A DNA stretch of 64,000 nt from Streptomyces hoynatensis. Its GTDB lineage: Bacteria; Actinomycetota; Actinomycetes; Streptomycetales; Streptomycetaceae. Location: assembly GCF_003626535.1 (NCBI RefSeq), contig NZ_RBAL01000017.1, forward strand, positions 87,502 through 151,501, given 5' to 3'. Every line of letters begins with the position of its first letter. Within the stretch, counting starts at the first letter, position 1. Shown piece by piece: positions 1-9,196 of the stretch. The position numbers and the translations under genes are program-made. The notes beneath the pieces were generated by a model that saw only the letters and a program-made list of their open reading frames with translations, was not told the DNA's origin and did no database searches.

Positions 1-176
1 AAGGGGCAAGCGGCTCGATCCTGTTGCCCCGGCGCTGACCTGGCCGCGTCCGCGCGCCCCCCGGCGCCCCGGCGATCACGAAGGGTAGCCGGAGGCTCGC
101 TCGCGCCCCGCCACAAGGTTCCCTTCAGTGGGATGCTGAATGCTCCGTCCCACTCGGCGGTGTGAGGAGCTCGCGC

Positions 177-1529
<1,353 letters not shown>

Positions 1530-1538
1530 GCCCGGCCC

Positions 1539-1569
1539 CCCTCCCGCGGCCGGGCCCGCCGCGGGAGGG
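1539..1569 (+). terminator. Stem-loop terminator after fprA
   Basis: Perfect 11-bp inverted repeat CCCTCCCGCGG / CCGCGGGAGGG with a 9-nt loop, starting 10 nt after the fprA stop. There is no T-tract, as is usual for high-GC actinobacterial terminators. Confidence 0.65.
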
Positions 1570-1708
1570 CGGCCCCAGGGCCGCGCTCGCCGGTGACCTG
1601 CGCGTTTCCCGGGGTTCCGCGGGCGCAGGGGCGGGAGTGTCAGTGGTCCGGGTCACACTGTTCGGGACGTGTCGGCGATGGCGGCGAAACGACCCGGAGG
1701 TGGGCGAG

Positions 1709-2836
1709 ATGACGGATGTGTTCGGCGGCGCGAGCGAGGTGCTGCTCGCGGTGGGCACGCGCAAGGGGCTGTTCCTCGCGAGGCGGCCGGTGGCGGCCAG
1801 GGCGCGGGGCGGCTGGGAGTTCGACGGGCCCCACTTCCCCGCCCAGTCGGTGTACGCGGTGGCCATCGACCGCCGCGGGCCGGGCGCGCCGCGCCTGCTG
1901 GTGGGGGCGGACAGCGCGCACTGGGGCCCTTCCGTCTTCCACTCCGACGACCTGGGCGCCACCTGGCGGGAGCCGCCGGACCGGGCGGCGCTGCGCTTCC
2001 CGGAGGGCACCGGGGCCTCGCTGACCCGGGTGTGGCAGCTGCACCCGGCCGGGCCCGAGGAGCCGGGCGTGGTGTACGCGGGTGTGGAGCCGGCCGCGCT
2101 GTTCCGCTCCGAGGACGGCGGCGAGTCCTTCGCGCTGGTGCGTCCGCTGTGGGAGCACCCCACCCGGGAGCGGTGGGAGCCGGGCGGGGGCGGTCTCGGG
2201 CTGCACACGGTGCTCACCGACCCGCGCGACCCGGCCTCGGTCACCGTGGCGATCTCCGCGGCCGGGGTCTTCAGGACGCGGGACGCCTGCCGGAGCTGGT
2301 CGCCGTCCAACACCGGGGTGGAGGCGGTGTTCCTGCCCGATCGCCACCCCGAGTTCGGCCAGTGCGTGCACAAGATCGCGCCCGACCCGGTGGTGCGGGA
2401 CCGGCTCTTCCTGCAGAACCACTGGGGCGTGTACCGCAGCGAGGACGCGGGCGCCACCTGGACCTCCATCGGCGGCGGGCTCCCCTCGGACTCCGGCTTC
2501 GCCGTGGCCACCCATCCGCGCCGCTCCGGCGTGGCCTACGTCTTCCCGCTGAACGCGGACTCCGACCGCGTCCCGGCCGGCCGCCGCTGCCGGGTGTACC
2601 GCACCGCCGACTCGGGCGGCAGCTGGGAGGAGCTCGGCGCGGGGCTGCCCGAGGAGCCGCACTACGGCACGGTGCTGCGCGACGCCCTGTGCACGGACGA
2701 CGCGGACCCCGCCGGGATCTACTTCGGCAACCGGAACGGCGAGGTCTTCGCGAGCGCGGACGACGGGGACGGCTGGCGGCAGCTGGCCGCGCACCTGCCC
2801 GACGTCCTGTGCGTGCGCGCGGCGTTGATCGGTTAG
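1709..2836 (+). CDS. BNR/sortilin-type beta-propeller protein
   Basis: About 375 residues made of repeated blades with Asp-box-like motifs: SDDLGATWREP, SEDGGESF, SEDAGATWTSI, TADSGGSWEEL and SADDGDGWRQL. This is the pattern of sialidase-like/WD40 propellers annotated as exo-alpha-sialidase or glycosyl hydrolase BNR-repeat proteins. No signal peptide is visible, so it is likely cytoplasmic. The sialidase catalytic residues cannot be placed, so enzymatic activity is not claimed. The start is ATG 1709 behind GGAGG; the reading frame stays open upstream but that stretch does not look coding. The conserved pair GxHPxxP/CVHKIAPDP suggests a uniform actinobacterial family of unknown role. Confidence 0.8.
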   Translation: MTDVFGGASEVLLAVGTRKGLFLARRPVAARARGGWEFDGPHFPAQSVYAVAIDRRGPGAPRLLVGADSAHWGPSVFHSDDLGATWREPPDRAALRFPEGTGASLTRVWQLHPAGPEEPGVVYAGVEPAALFRSEDGGESFALVRPLWEHPTRERWEPGGGGLGLHTVLTDPRDPASVTVAISAAGVFRTRDACRSWSPSNTGVEAVFLPDRHPEFGQCVHKIAPDPVVRDRLFLQNHWGVYRSEDAGATWTSIGGGLPSDSGFAVATHPRRSGVAYVFPLNADSDRVPAGRRCRVYRTADSGGSWEELGAGLPEEPHYGTVLRDALCTDDADPAGIYFGNRNGEVFASADDGDGWRQLAAHLPDVLCVRAALIG

Positions 2837-2884
2837 GGCGAGGGCACGGCGCGGCCTGGAAGGACCGGGACCCTCGCCTGCCAG

Positions 2885-2890
2885 TAGGGT
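2885..2890 (+). promoter_or_regulatory. -10 box for ung (near-leaderless)
   Basis: TAGGGT hexamer 8 nt before the GTG start of ung. Transcription would begin at or next to the start codon, the TANNNT-N6-8-start layout of leaderless actinobacterial genes. No convincing -35 is visible. Confidence 0.45.
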
Positions 2891-2898
2891 GACGGACC

Positions 2899-3576
2899 GT
2901 GGCAGCACGACCATTGAACGACATCGTGGAACCGGGCTGGGCGGAAGCGCTGGCGCCGGTGGCCGACCGGATCGCGGCCATGGGGGACTTCCTCAGGGCG
3001 GAGATCGCCGCGGGGCGGACCTACCTGCCCGCGGGCGCCCACGTCCTGCGCGCCTTCCAGCAGCCCTTCGAGGAGGTACGGGTGCTGATCGTGGGTCAGG
3101 ACCCCTACCCGACGCCGGGGCACGCCGTGGGGCTCAGCTTCTCGGTCGCCCCGGACGTCAGCCCGCTGCCCGGCTCCCTGGAGAACATCTTCCGCGAGCT
3201 CGGCTCGGATCTGGGCCTGCCGAGGCCCGCCACCGGCGACCTGACGCCGTGGACCGACCAGGGCGTCCTCCTGCTGAACCGCGCGCTGACCACGGCGCCG
3301 CGGCGGCCCGCGGCGCACCGCGGCAAGGGCTGGGAGGAGGTCACCGACCAGGCGATCCGGGCGCTGACGGCCCGCGGCAAGCCGCTGGTGGCGATCCTGT
3401 GGGGCCGGGACGCACGGGGCCTGCGCCCGCTGCTCGGCGACGTGCCCGCGGTGGAGTCCGCGCACCCCTCCCCGATGTCCGCGGACCGCGGCTTCTTCGG
3501 TTCGCGGCCCTTCAGCCGGGCCAACGCCCTGCTGCGGGAGCAGGGCGCGGCCCCCGTGGACTGGAAGTTGCCGTGA
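2899..3576 (+). CDS. ung: Uracil-DNA glycosylase, family 1
   Basis: Excises uracil from DNA as the first step of base excision repair. The water-activating motif GQDPYP lies at residues 66-71, with Asp68 the catalytic base. It is followed by HAVGLSFSV, which builds the uracil pocket. The DNA-intercalating loop HPSPMS is at 189-194. At 225 residues it matches the family. The start is GTG 2899, eight bases after a TAGGGT -10 box, so the transcript is probably nearly leaderless. The stop overlaps the next gene start (GTGA), indicating translational coupling to the downstream kinase-like gene. Confidence 0.96.
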   Translation: MAARPLNDIVEPGWAEALAPVADRIAAMGDFLRAEIAAGRTYLPAGAHVLRAFQQPFEEVRVLIVGQDPYPTPGHAVGLSFSVAPDVSPLPGSLENIFRELGSDLGLPRPATGDLTPWTDQGVLLLNRALTTAPRRPAAHRGKGWEEVTDQAIRALTARGKPLVAILWGRDARGLRPLLGDVPAVESAHPSPMSADRGFFGSRPFSRANALLREQGAAPVDWKLP

Positions 3577-4610
3577 CCCTGCCCGGCCGGGACGCCGAAG
3601 GCTGGGTGCTGGGCGCCGACTCGGGGGGCTCCGGGCTCCGGGTCGCCCTGGCCAGGGCCGGGGCGAGCGGCGTGCCGGGGCGGCGCGGCGAGGTCGCGGT
3701 CGCCGAGCCGGTGCGGACCGGCGAGGGCGGCCTCGACCCGGGGCACCTGCTGGAGCTGCTGCTGCCCGCGGCCAGGACCCTCCTCGCCGAGGCCGGCGCG
3801 CAGGGCGTCGTGGCGGTGTGCGTGGGCGCCGCGGGCATGGCCACCCTGGGCGGGCGGCTGCGGGCCGAGTTGCCGAAGGCGCTGGCCGATGCGCTCGGCG
3901 CCCGGCACGTCGCGCTCGCCGCCGACGCGGTGACCGGATACGCCGGGGCGCTGGGCGAGCGGCCGGGGGCCGTGGTGGCCGGGGGCACCGGGATGATCGC
4001 CCTGGGCTGCGACCTGCGGGCCTGGCGCAGGTCCGACGGCTGGGGCCACCTCCTCGGCGACTGCGGCGGCGGGGCCTGGGTGGGCCGGGCCGGTCTGGAG
4101 GCGGCGCTGCGCGCGCACGACGGGCGCGAGGGCGGTTCGGCCGCGCTGCTGGCCAGGGCGGAGGCGGTGTTCGGCCCGCCTTCCGGGCTGCCCGGCCGGG
4201 TCTATCCGCGCGCCGACCGGCCGGCGGTGCTGGCCTCGTTCGCCCCCGAGGTGGCCGCCTGCGCCCGGGGCCTGGCGGGCCGGCCGGCCGATCCGGTCGC
4301 CGCGGGCATCCTGCGGGAGGCGGCGCGGGAGATCGCCAGGACCGCGGCCGCCGCCTGCCCTGACGCGGCGGGTACCGAACTGGCCCTGACCGGCGGCCTG
4401 TTCAAGCTGGGTGAGCCGCTGCTTGCGCCCCTGCGCCGGGAGTTGGCCGAGCGGCTGCCGCGGACGCAATCGGTGCCCGCGGCCGGGGAGCCGCTGGACG
4501 GCGCGCTGCTGGTGGCCGCCAGGCTCGCCGCCGGTGCGCTGCGGCTGCCCACCGACCCCGCCCTGCTGACCGTCTCCTTTGGCCCGGGGGACCCCTCCCC
4601 CGCTCTCTGA
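3573..4610 (+). CDS. BadF/BadG/BcrA/BcrD-family ATPase (N-acetylglucosamine-kinase-like)
   Basis: About 345 residues with the ASKHA fold. The phosphate-1 motif GADSGGSG is at residues 14-21, and a second glycine-rich ATP-binding segment (VAGGTGMIALG) and GDCGGGAWVG follow. These are characteristic of eukaryotic-type N-acetylglucosamine kinases within the BadF/BadG family. It likely phosphorylates an amino sugar released from cell-wall or chitin turnover; the substrate is inferred only from family. GTG 3573 overlaps the ung stop by four bases (GTGA), so the two are probably co-translated. The frame is open far upstream inside ung, but that part is a shadow. Confidence 0.82.
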   Translation: MTLPGRDAEGWVLGADSGGSGLRVALARAGASGVPGRRGEVAVAEPVRTGEGGLDPGHLLELLLPAARTLLAEAGAQGVVAVCVGAAGMATLGGRLRAELPKALADALGARHVALAADAVTGYAGALGERPGAVVAGGTGMIALGCDLRAWRRSDGWGHLLGDCGGGAWVGRAGLEAALRAHDGREGGSAALLARAEAVFGPPSGLPGRVYPRADRPAVLASFAPEVAACARGLAGRPADPVAAGILREAAREIARTAAAACPDAAGTELALTGGLFKLGEPLLAPLRRELAERLPRTQSVPAAGEPLDGALLVAARLAAGALRLPTDPALLTVSFGPGDPSPAL

Positions 4611-4627
4611 TCCCTCCTGGTTCCGCC

Positions 4628-4654
4628 GATTCCTCTGATTCCTCTGATTCCTCC
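4628..4654. repeat. Three 9-nt tandem units in the intergenic region
   Basis: Units GATTCCTCT, GATTCCTCT and GATTCCTCC lie directly after the kinase-like gene in a pyrimidine-rich stretch of markedly lower GC than the surroundings. The rest of 4611-4850 shows no gene or clear terminator. Confidence 0.7.
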
Positions 4655-4850
4655 GGTTTTCCGGCCCCTTCGGCCTTCCCGGCCCCGCCGGTTCGCCCGG
4701 TGCGGCGGGATGCAGGGGTACCGCCCGAAATGCCGTGCGCGCGGGAGGAGTCGGTGGGTCACTCCGACGCGCGGGATATTTCGGGACAGATGCGGACCGT
4801 AAGCCCCCGGGCGAACAGCAAAGCACATCAAGGCATTAACATGCGGCGAC

Positions 4851-5828
4851 ATGAGCTCCCCCACCGGCCCAGGCCACGGCCTGCCCGTACGAATGCCGCG
4901 CCCCCGACAGCCAGGCCGTCACCGTCGGCCTGAGCCCGTGACCGCGCCCGACGACGCGCCCGCGTTGGTGCTCGCCGTCCCCGGCGGCCCCTCCGAGGAG
5001 AGCCGTGCGCTCGCCGAGGAGGTGGCGAGCATCGCACGTTCGGAGCTGCCCGGCCTCGACGCACGCATCGGGTTCGTCGAGGAGCGGCGGGCCGACGCCG
5101 AGGCGCCGAGGCCGGCGGAGGAGGCCCCGGGCGCCGAGGCCGCGGACGCGTCGCAGGCGACGGAGACCTTCGCCTCCTCCCCGGCGCTTCCCTCGCTGCG
5201 CGAGGTGCTGACCGGCCTGGCCGCGCGGCGCGCCGACCCCGACCGGGACGTTCCCGCGGTCGTCGTTCCGCTGCTCGCCAACCCCGACGCCGCGCAGCTG
5301 CGGCTGATACGGCAGGTGGTGCTCGACAGCGGCTCGGGCGCCGAGTTGACGGACGTGCTCGGCCCGCACCCGCTGCTCGCCGAGGGCGTGCACGTGCGGC
5401 TGTCGGAGGCGGGGCTGGCCCGCGCCGACCGCGCCCGGCTGTTCACCGTGGCCACCGCGGCCGACGGCATCATCCTGGTCACGGTGGGCGGCCAGGAGGC
5501 GGTGCAGGCGGCCGGGATCACGGGGATGCTGCTGTCGGCCAGGCTCGCGGTGCCGGTGCTCGCCGCCGCCCTGGACGAGGAGGGTTCGGTGGCGCAGACG
5601 GCGCGGCAGCTGACCGAAGCCGGCTCGCAGCAACTGGCCCTCGCGCCCTGCCTGATCGGCCCCGAGATTCCCGAGGGCCTGCTCGCGGAGGCGGCCAAGG
5701 AGGCCGGCTGCGCGGCGGCCGAGCCGCTTGCGGCCTATCCGGCGGTGGGCAAGCTGGTGCTCTCGGCGTACATGGCGAAGGTGGGCATCGCCCCTCAGCA
5801 TCCGACCCAGGGCACGCCGGTCCGCTGA
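4851..5828 (+). CDS. CbiX/SirB-like protein lacking the canonical active-site His
   Basis: About 325 residues. The order of elements resembles the tandem half-domains of sirohydrochlorin chelatases (CbiX/SirB). These are an N-terminal strand (ALVLAVPGGP), a helix, DARIGFVEE, a central VVVPLLANP segment, and a C-terminal half with DGIILVTVGG and YPAVGKLVLSAYMAKV. Functional chelatases carry a His (HGS) where this protein reads PGG at residues 44-46, so metal insertion is doubtful. A 45-residue Ala/Glu-rich insert (about residues 78-120) separates the halves. The first 30 residues are basic and proline-rich and may not be translated if a later start is used. The neighbours are not siroheme genes. 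The fold assignment rests on pattern only. Confidence 0.6.
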   Translation: MSSPTGPGHGLPVRMPRPRQPGRHRRPEPVTAPDDAPALVLAVPGGPSEESRALAEEVASIARSELPGLDARIGFVEERRADAEAPRPAEEAPGAEAADASQATETFASSPALPSLREVLTGLAARRADPDRDVPAVVVPLLANPDAAQLRLIRQVVLDSGSGAELTDVLGPHPLLAEGVHVRLSEAGLARADRARLFTVATAADGIILVTVGGQEAVQAAGITGMLLSARLAVPVLAAALDEEGSVAQTARQLTEAGSQQLALAPCLIGPEIPEGLLAEAAKEAGCAAAEPLAAYPAVGKLVLSAYMAKVGIAPQHPTQGTPVR

Positions 5829-5989
5829 AACGCAGGGCGCCCGTCCGTCGCGGCGGCGGCAGCGCCCGAGACGGCGGGTGCGGCATCCGGCCGGGGTGCG
5901 TCCGGGTCGTGCAAGAGCTCAGCACGGCCCGGCCGAAGCACCCCGGATTCCCCGGCGCCGCCGCGTCCCCGTTGCGGGCGCGGGGCGCC

Positions 5990-6766
5990 TCAGGGCACCG
6001 CGCGGATGAGGACGAGGGAGCCGTCCCAGTGCGGCAGCGTGCGCAGGGCGCCGTAGCGTTCGTCCCAGCGGCCGGATTCCAGGTCCCGGCGCAGGTGGGC
6101 GAGGTAGCTCTCCTGCACGTCGGCCGCCACGAAGCTCCAGGCCGAGCAGGCGAGGCGGGCTCCCGGTTCGAGGAGGCGTTCCGGGCGGGCGTAGTACGCC
6201 TCGTTGAAGCCGTCGACGCAGTCGGCGGGTATGGGCACCCGCTCCACGGTCACGGTGCCGCCGAGGACCTCGGCGATGTCCCCGGGGGCGGGGTAGCGCC
6301 TGGCCTCGGTGTCGAGGACCAGGGGGGCGTAGTCGTAGAGCCAGAAGTCGCGCACGAGGGCCGGGTCGCAGGTCAGGATGACCACCGGCCCCCTGGCCAC
6401 GCGCCGCATCTCCGAGAGCCCGGCGGCGAGGTCGCTCCACTGGTGCACGCTGAAGGTGGTCATCGCGGCGTCGAACTCGTTGTCGGCGAAGGGGAGTTGC
6501 TCGGCGGTGGCGTCGACGGCCGGGGCGAGGTGGGCGGGGCGCTGGGCCCGCATCGCCCGGGAGGGCTCCACGGGGGTGACCCGTGCCCCCGCCGGTTCGT
6601 AGGACCCGGCTCCGGCCCCGACGTTGACCACCGTCCCGGCGTCGCCGAGGGCGCGGTGGACCGCCTCGGCGATGCGCGGGTCCGGCCGGCGGTAGGAGCT
6701 GTAGCCGGCGCCGATCGTCCCGTAGTCGGCGTCTCCGGCGCTGCCGTCCGCATTTTGTTCACTCAC
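5990..6766 (-). CDS. Class I SAM-dependent methyltransferase
   Basis: About 258 residues. The glycine-rich SAM motif VVNVGAGAGSYE is near residue 50, followed by the acidic strand end (VTPVEPS), an AVDATAEQLPF segment and FDAAMTTFSVHQW, the motif order of Methyltransf_11 proteins. The substrate is unknown and the gene stands alone. The start is GTG 6766. On the minus strand a TAGGTT box ends six bases before this codon, so translation is probably leaderless. The gene is divergent from the rox leader region. Confidence 0.88.
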   Translation of the reverse strand: MSEQNADGSAGDADYGTIGAGYSSYRRPDPRIAEAVHRALGDAGTVVNVGAGAGSYEPAGARVTPVEPSRAMRAQRPAHLAPAVDATAEQLPFADNEFDAAMTTFSVHQWSDLAAGLSEMRRVARGPVVILTCDPALVRDFWLYDYAPLVLDTEARRYPAPGDIAEVLGGTVTVERVPIPADCVDGFNEAYYARPERLLEPGARLACSAWSFVAADVQESYLAHLRRDLESGRWDERYGALRTLPHWDGSLVLIRAVP

Positions 6767-6772
6767 GGAACT

Positions 6773-6778
6773 AACCTA
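6773..6778 (-). promoter_or_regulatory. -10 box of leaderless methyltransferase gene
   Basis: Minus-strand TAGGTT, six bases before the GTG start at 6766. Confidence 0.45.
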
Positions 6779-6942
6779 GGCCCCCGGCACCGGGAAGTCC
6801 AGCGAGGCGGGCCATTCGCGCGCGGGCCGGCCGCGCGGGTGCGCGGCCACCGGGTGCCTGCTCCGCCGCGGCGCGGCGCACCAGGGCTTCGGCGATCCCG
6901 GCCGCGTCGACGACCGCGTCCACGGCTGAGGGCGACAAGGGA

Positions 6943-6972
6943 TTGGACGGGGTGATGCCCGGGCGGTAGCGT
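6943..6972 (+). promoter_or_regulatory. Candidate promoter for the rox leader transcript
   Basis: TTGGAC (6943-6948), an 18-nt spacer and TAGCGT (6967-6972). This fits the actinobacterial housekeeping consensus and would start a transcript near 6979, about 30 nt before the leader ORF. Confidence 0.5.
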
Positions 6973-7009
6973 GCGGTGGACCGTGACGCCGCCCGAGGAG
7001 GTGAGACCC

Positions 7010-7069
7010 ATGAACGCTGTATCGCCGTGGGTGCTCCGCCTCCCCGTCACGGCCGGGCGATTGACGTAG
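7010..7069 (+). CDS. Putative 19-residue leader peptide upstream of rox
   Basis: Short ORF encoding MNAVSPWVLRLPVTAGRLT, preceded by an unusually strong ribosome site (GAGGAGGTGAG, ending 5 nt before ATG). It has no domain. It lies between a plausible promoter and a stem-loop, 50 nt before the rifampin monooxygenase start. That is the layout of ribosome-mediated attenuators and antibiotic-inducible leaders. Whether it is translated and regulatory is inference; the strong ribosome site and position are what the sequence shows. Confidence 0.5.
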   Translation: MNAVSPWVLRLPVTAGRLT

Positions 7070-7077
7070 GTGTCGCC

Positions 7078-7105
7078 GGGAGCGCCTCCCCAGCAAGGCA
7101 CTCCC
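7078..7105 (+). promoter_or_regulatory. Stem-loop between leader ORF and rox
   Basis: Arms GGGAGCGCCT and AGGCACTCCC pair over ten positions with one C-A mismatch around an 8-nt loop. The stem begins 9 nt after the leader stop and ends immediately before the rox ribosome site (GAAAGG, 7106-7111). It could attenuate transcription or limit ribosome access. Confidence 0.5.
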
Positions 7106-7119
7106 GAAAGGCAACACCT

Positions 7120-8664
7120 GTGCGCTCTTCACCGTTCACCACCGGGCCCTCCCCGAGCGGCCCGGCCGGCCGCGACGTCCCCGTGGAGGCTGCCCCCGGA
7201 CTCCGGCCCCCGGCCTCAAGCGCCGCTCACACGCCCCCCGTGTTCGACGTGATCATCGCGGGGTGCGGGCCGACCGGCGCGATGCTCGCCGCCGAACTCC
7301 GGCTGCACGGCGTGCGGGTACGGGTGCTGGAGAAGGAAACCGGGCCCGTGTCGCTCGCCCGCATCGTCGGCCTGCACGTGCGCAGCATCGAGCTGATGGC
7401 CATGCGCGGACTGCTGGAGCGCGTGGCGGCACACGGAAGAAGGCGCCCGGCAGGCGGCTTCTTCGCCGCCATCCCCAAACCCGCGCCCGGGGACCTGGAC
7501 ACCGCACACGCCTATCTGCTGGGCATTCCGCAGCCGGTCCTCGTTCGGCTGCTCGAAGAGCATGCGAGCGGGCTGGGCGCGCAGATCGGGCGCGGCCGTG
7601 AGCTGGCCGGTTTCGAGCAGGACGACGAGGGGGTGACCGTCGTGCCGGCCGAGGGCGAACGGCTGCGCGCCCGCTGGCTCGTGGGCTGTGACGGCGCGCG
7701 CAGCTCGGTGCGCAGCCTGCTCGGCGTCGGCTTCCCCGGCGAGCCCGCGCGGAACGAGACGCTGATGGGCGAGATGGACGTGGCCGTGCCGCAGGAGGAG
7801 ATCGCCGCCAAGGTGGCCGAAGTCCAGGCGACCCACAGGACGTTCAGCCTCGGGCCCCTCGGCGGAGGAACGTACCGCGTCGTGGTCCCCGTCCCCGGAG
7901 TCGGCGACCGCGCCGAACCGCCCACCCTGGAGGATTTCCGGCGGCGGCTGCGCGCCCTCGCCGGGACCGATTTCGGCGTGCACTCCCCTCGCTGGCTGTC
8001 CCGCTTCGGGGACGCCACCCGGCTGGCCGAGCGTTACCGGGTCGGGCGGGTGCTGCTGGCCGGCGACGCGGCGCACATCCATCCGCCCACCGGCGGGCAG
8101 GGCCTCAACCTGGGCATTCAGGACGCGGTCAACCTCGGCTGGAAGCTGGCCGCCCAGATCCGCGGCTGGGCGCCGGGAACGTTGCTTGACACCTACGAGG
8201 CCGAACGCCGGCCGGTCGCCGAGGCGGTGCTGGACAACACCCGCGCCCAGCGGGAGCTGCTGTCCCCGGAACCCGGCCCGCAGGCCGTGCGCAGGCTGCT
8301 CACCGAGCTGATGGACTTCGACGAGGTGAACCGCCATCTGATCGAGAAGATCACCGCGATCGGCATTCGCTACGACTTCGGCGAGGGCCCCGGACTGCTC
8401 GGCCGCCGCCTGCGCGACATCGAGGTGCGGCAGGGCCGCCTCTACGGCCTGCTGCACCGCGGCCGCGGCCTGCTGCTCGACCGCACCGAACGCCTGACCT
8501 GCGGCGGCTGGTCGGACCGGGTCGACTACCTCGGGGACTCCACCGCGGCGCTGGACGTTCCGTGCGTTCTGCTCCGCCCCGACGGCCACGTCGCCTGGAT
8601 CGGCGACGATCAGCGGGACCTGGACACGCACCTCGGGCGCTGGTTCGGCAGGCCCGCCCGCTGA
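7120..8664 (+). CDS. rox: Rifampin monooxygenase (Rox-type flavoprotein)
   Basis: Class A FAD monooxygenase that hydroxylates and linearizes rifamycins, giving rifampin resistance. It shows the FAD motif (IIAGCGPTG), the DG motif (GCDGARSSVRSLL) and the GD motif (LLAGDAAHIHPPTGGQG). It closely follows the Rox pattern across its length, including HSPRWLSRFGDATRLAERYR, NRHLIEKITAI and the C-terminal LRPDGHVAWIGDDQ. The start is uncertain. GTG 7120 has a GAAAGG site 8 nt upstream but adds a Pro/Ala-rich 40-residue extension. GTG 7240 gives about 474 residues, the usual family length, but has no ribosome site. An upstream leader ORF and hairpin suggest inducible expression. Confidence 0.88.
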   Translation: MRSSPFTTGPSPSGPAGRDVPVEAAPGLRPPASSAAHTPPVFDVIIAGCGPTGAMLAAELRLHGVRVRVLEKETGPVSLARIVGLHVRSIELMAMRGLLERVAAHGRRRPAGGFFAAIPKPAPGDLDTAHAYLLGIPQPVLVRLLEEHASGLGAQIGRGRELAGFEQDDEGVTVVPAEGERLRARWLVGCDGARSSVRSLLGVGFPGEPARNETLMGEMDVAVPQEEIAAKVAEVQATHRTFSLGPLGGGTYRVVVPVPGVGDRAEPPTLEDFRRRLRALAGTDFGVHSPRWLSRFGDATRLAERYRVGRVLLAGDAAHIHPPTGGQGLNLGIQDAVNLGWKLAAQIRGWAPGTLLDTYEAERRPVAEAVLDNTRAQRELLSPEPGPQAVRRLLTELMDFDEVNRHLIEKITAIGIRYDFGEGPGLLGRRLRDIEVRQGRLYGLLHRGRGLLLDRTERLTCGGWSDRVDYLGDSTAALDVPCVLLRPDGHVAWIGDDQRDLDTHLGRWFGRPAR

Positions 8665-9196
8665 TCGCCGCCCGGGCCGGGAAGAGGCCCGCGCGAAGGC
8701 GCGAACGGCCGGTGGCGCCGGAATCCCGCCGCGGGCAGGGGCCGCCGGGACCCCGGTGGCGGGATTCCGGGTCCGGCGCGAGGGGGCGGGCCGGGGGCGG
8801 GCGCCGTCTCGGCGGTTCCCGGCAGCCGCACCGGCGAGGACGTGGGCGAGGCCGTCCGGGCCGGTGGTGAGGGCCGTCACGTCGGAGGTGAGCCGCAGGG
8901 CGGCGGGGGCGCCGGCGGTGTGCAGCGTCCTGCGGCCCGGGCGCGGGGGCCGCCGCGGAACCGGCGAGGCCCGCCCCGGCGGCCCCGCGTCCCGCGGGAG
9001 CGCGGCCGTGGCCCTGTGCGAACGGGCGGGCCGCGGCTACCGTTTCACCGGCCGTACGGCCCGACGCGCCGAGCCCCGGGGAGGAGCCCGCCATGTTCAC
9101 TCCGCCACCGCCGCCCACCGCCCGCGCCGGAGAGCCCGTGCCAAAGCCGGCCCCCGCCCGGCGGGCCTGGGCGGACCCGGCCGAGGACCGCCCGCG
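8665..9196. other. 532-bp gap between rox and thiolase
   Basis: Holds the inverted repeat at 8718-8770. All frames stay open for long stretches because of composition, but no translated product is recognisable on either strand. No promoter could be placed with confidence. Confidence 0.5.
8718..8770 (+). terminator. Long inverted repeat after rox
   Basis: Perfect 13-bp arms CCGGAATCCCGCC (8718-8730) and GGCGGGATTCCGG (8758-8770) with a 27-nt loop that can itself pair (GGGG/CCCC). It is placed 54 nt after the rox stop and probably acts as a terminator. Confidence 0.5.

Noticed and set aside
2889..3572. Fusion of the kinase-like protein with sequence inside ung
   Set aside because: The upstream part is the shadow of ung in another frame; the real start is GTG 3573 overlapping the ung stop.
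4700..4933. Small ORF between the kinase-like and CbiX-like genes
   Set aside because: Overlaps the start of the next gene, with no ribosome site or recognisable product.
7070..7119. Rifamycin-associated element upstream of rox
   Set aside because: Only a GCAAGGC half is present (7093-7099); the matching left arm is missing. The inverted repeat seen has a different sequence.
6763..7132. Minus-strand open frames opposite the rox leader
   Set aside because: No family resemblance and no ribosome site; they overlap the methyltransferase promoter and the leader elements on the plus strand.
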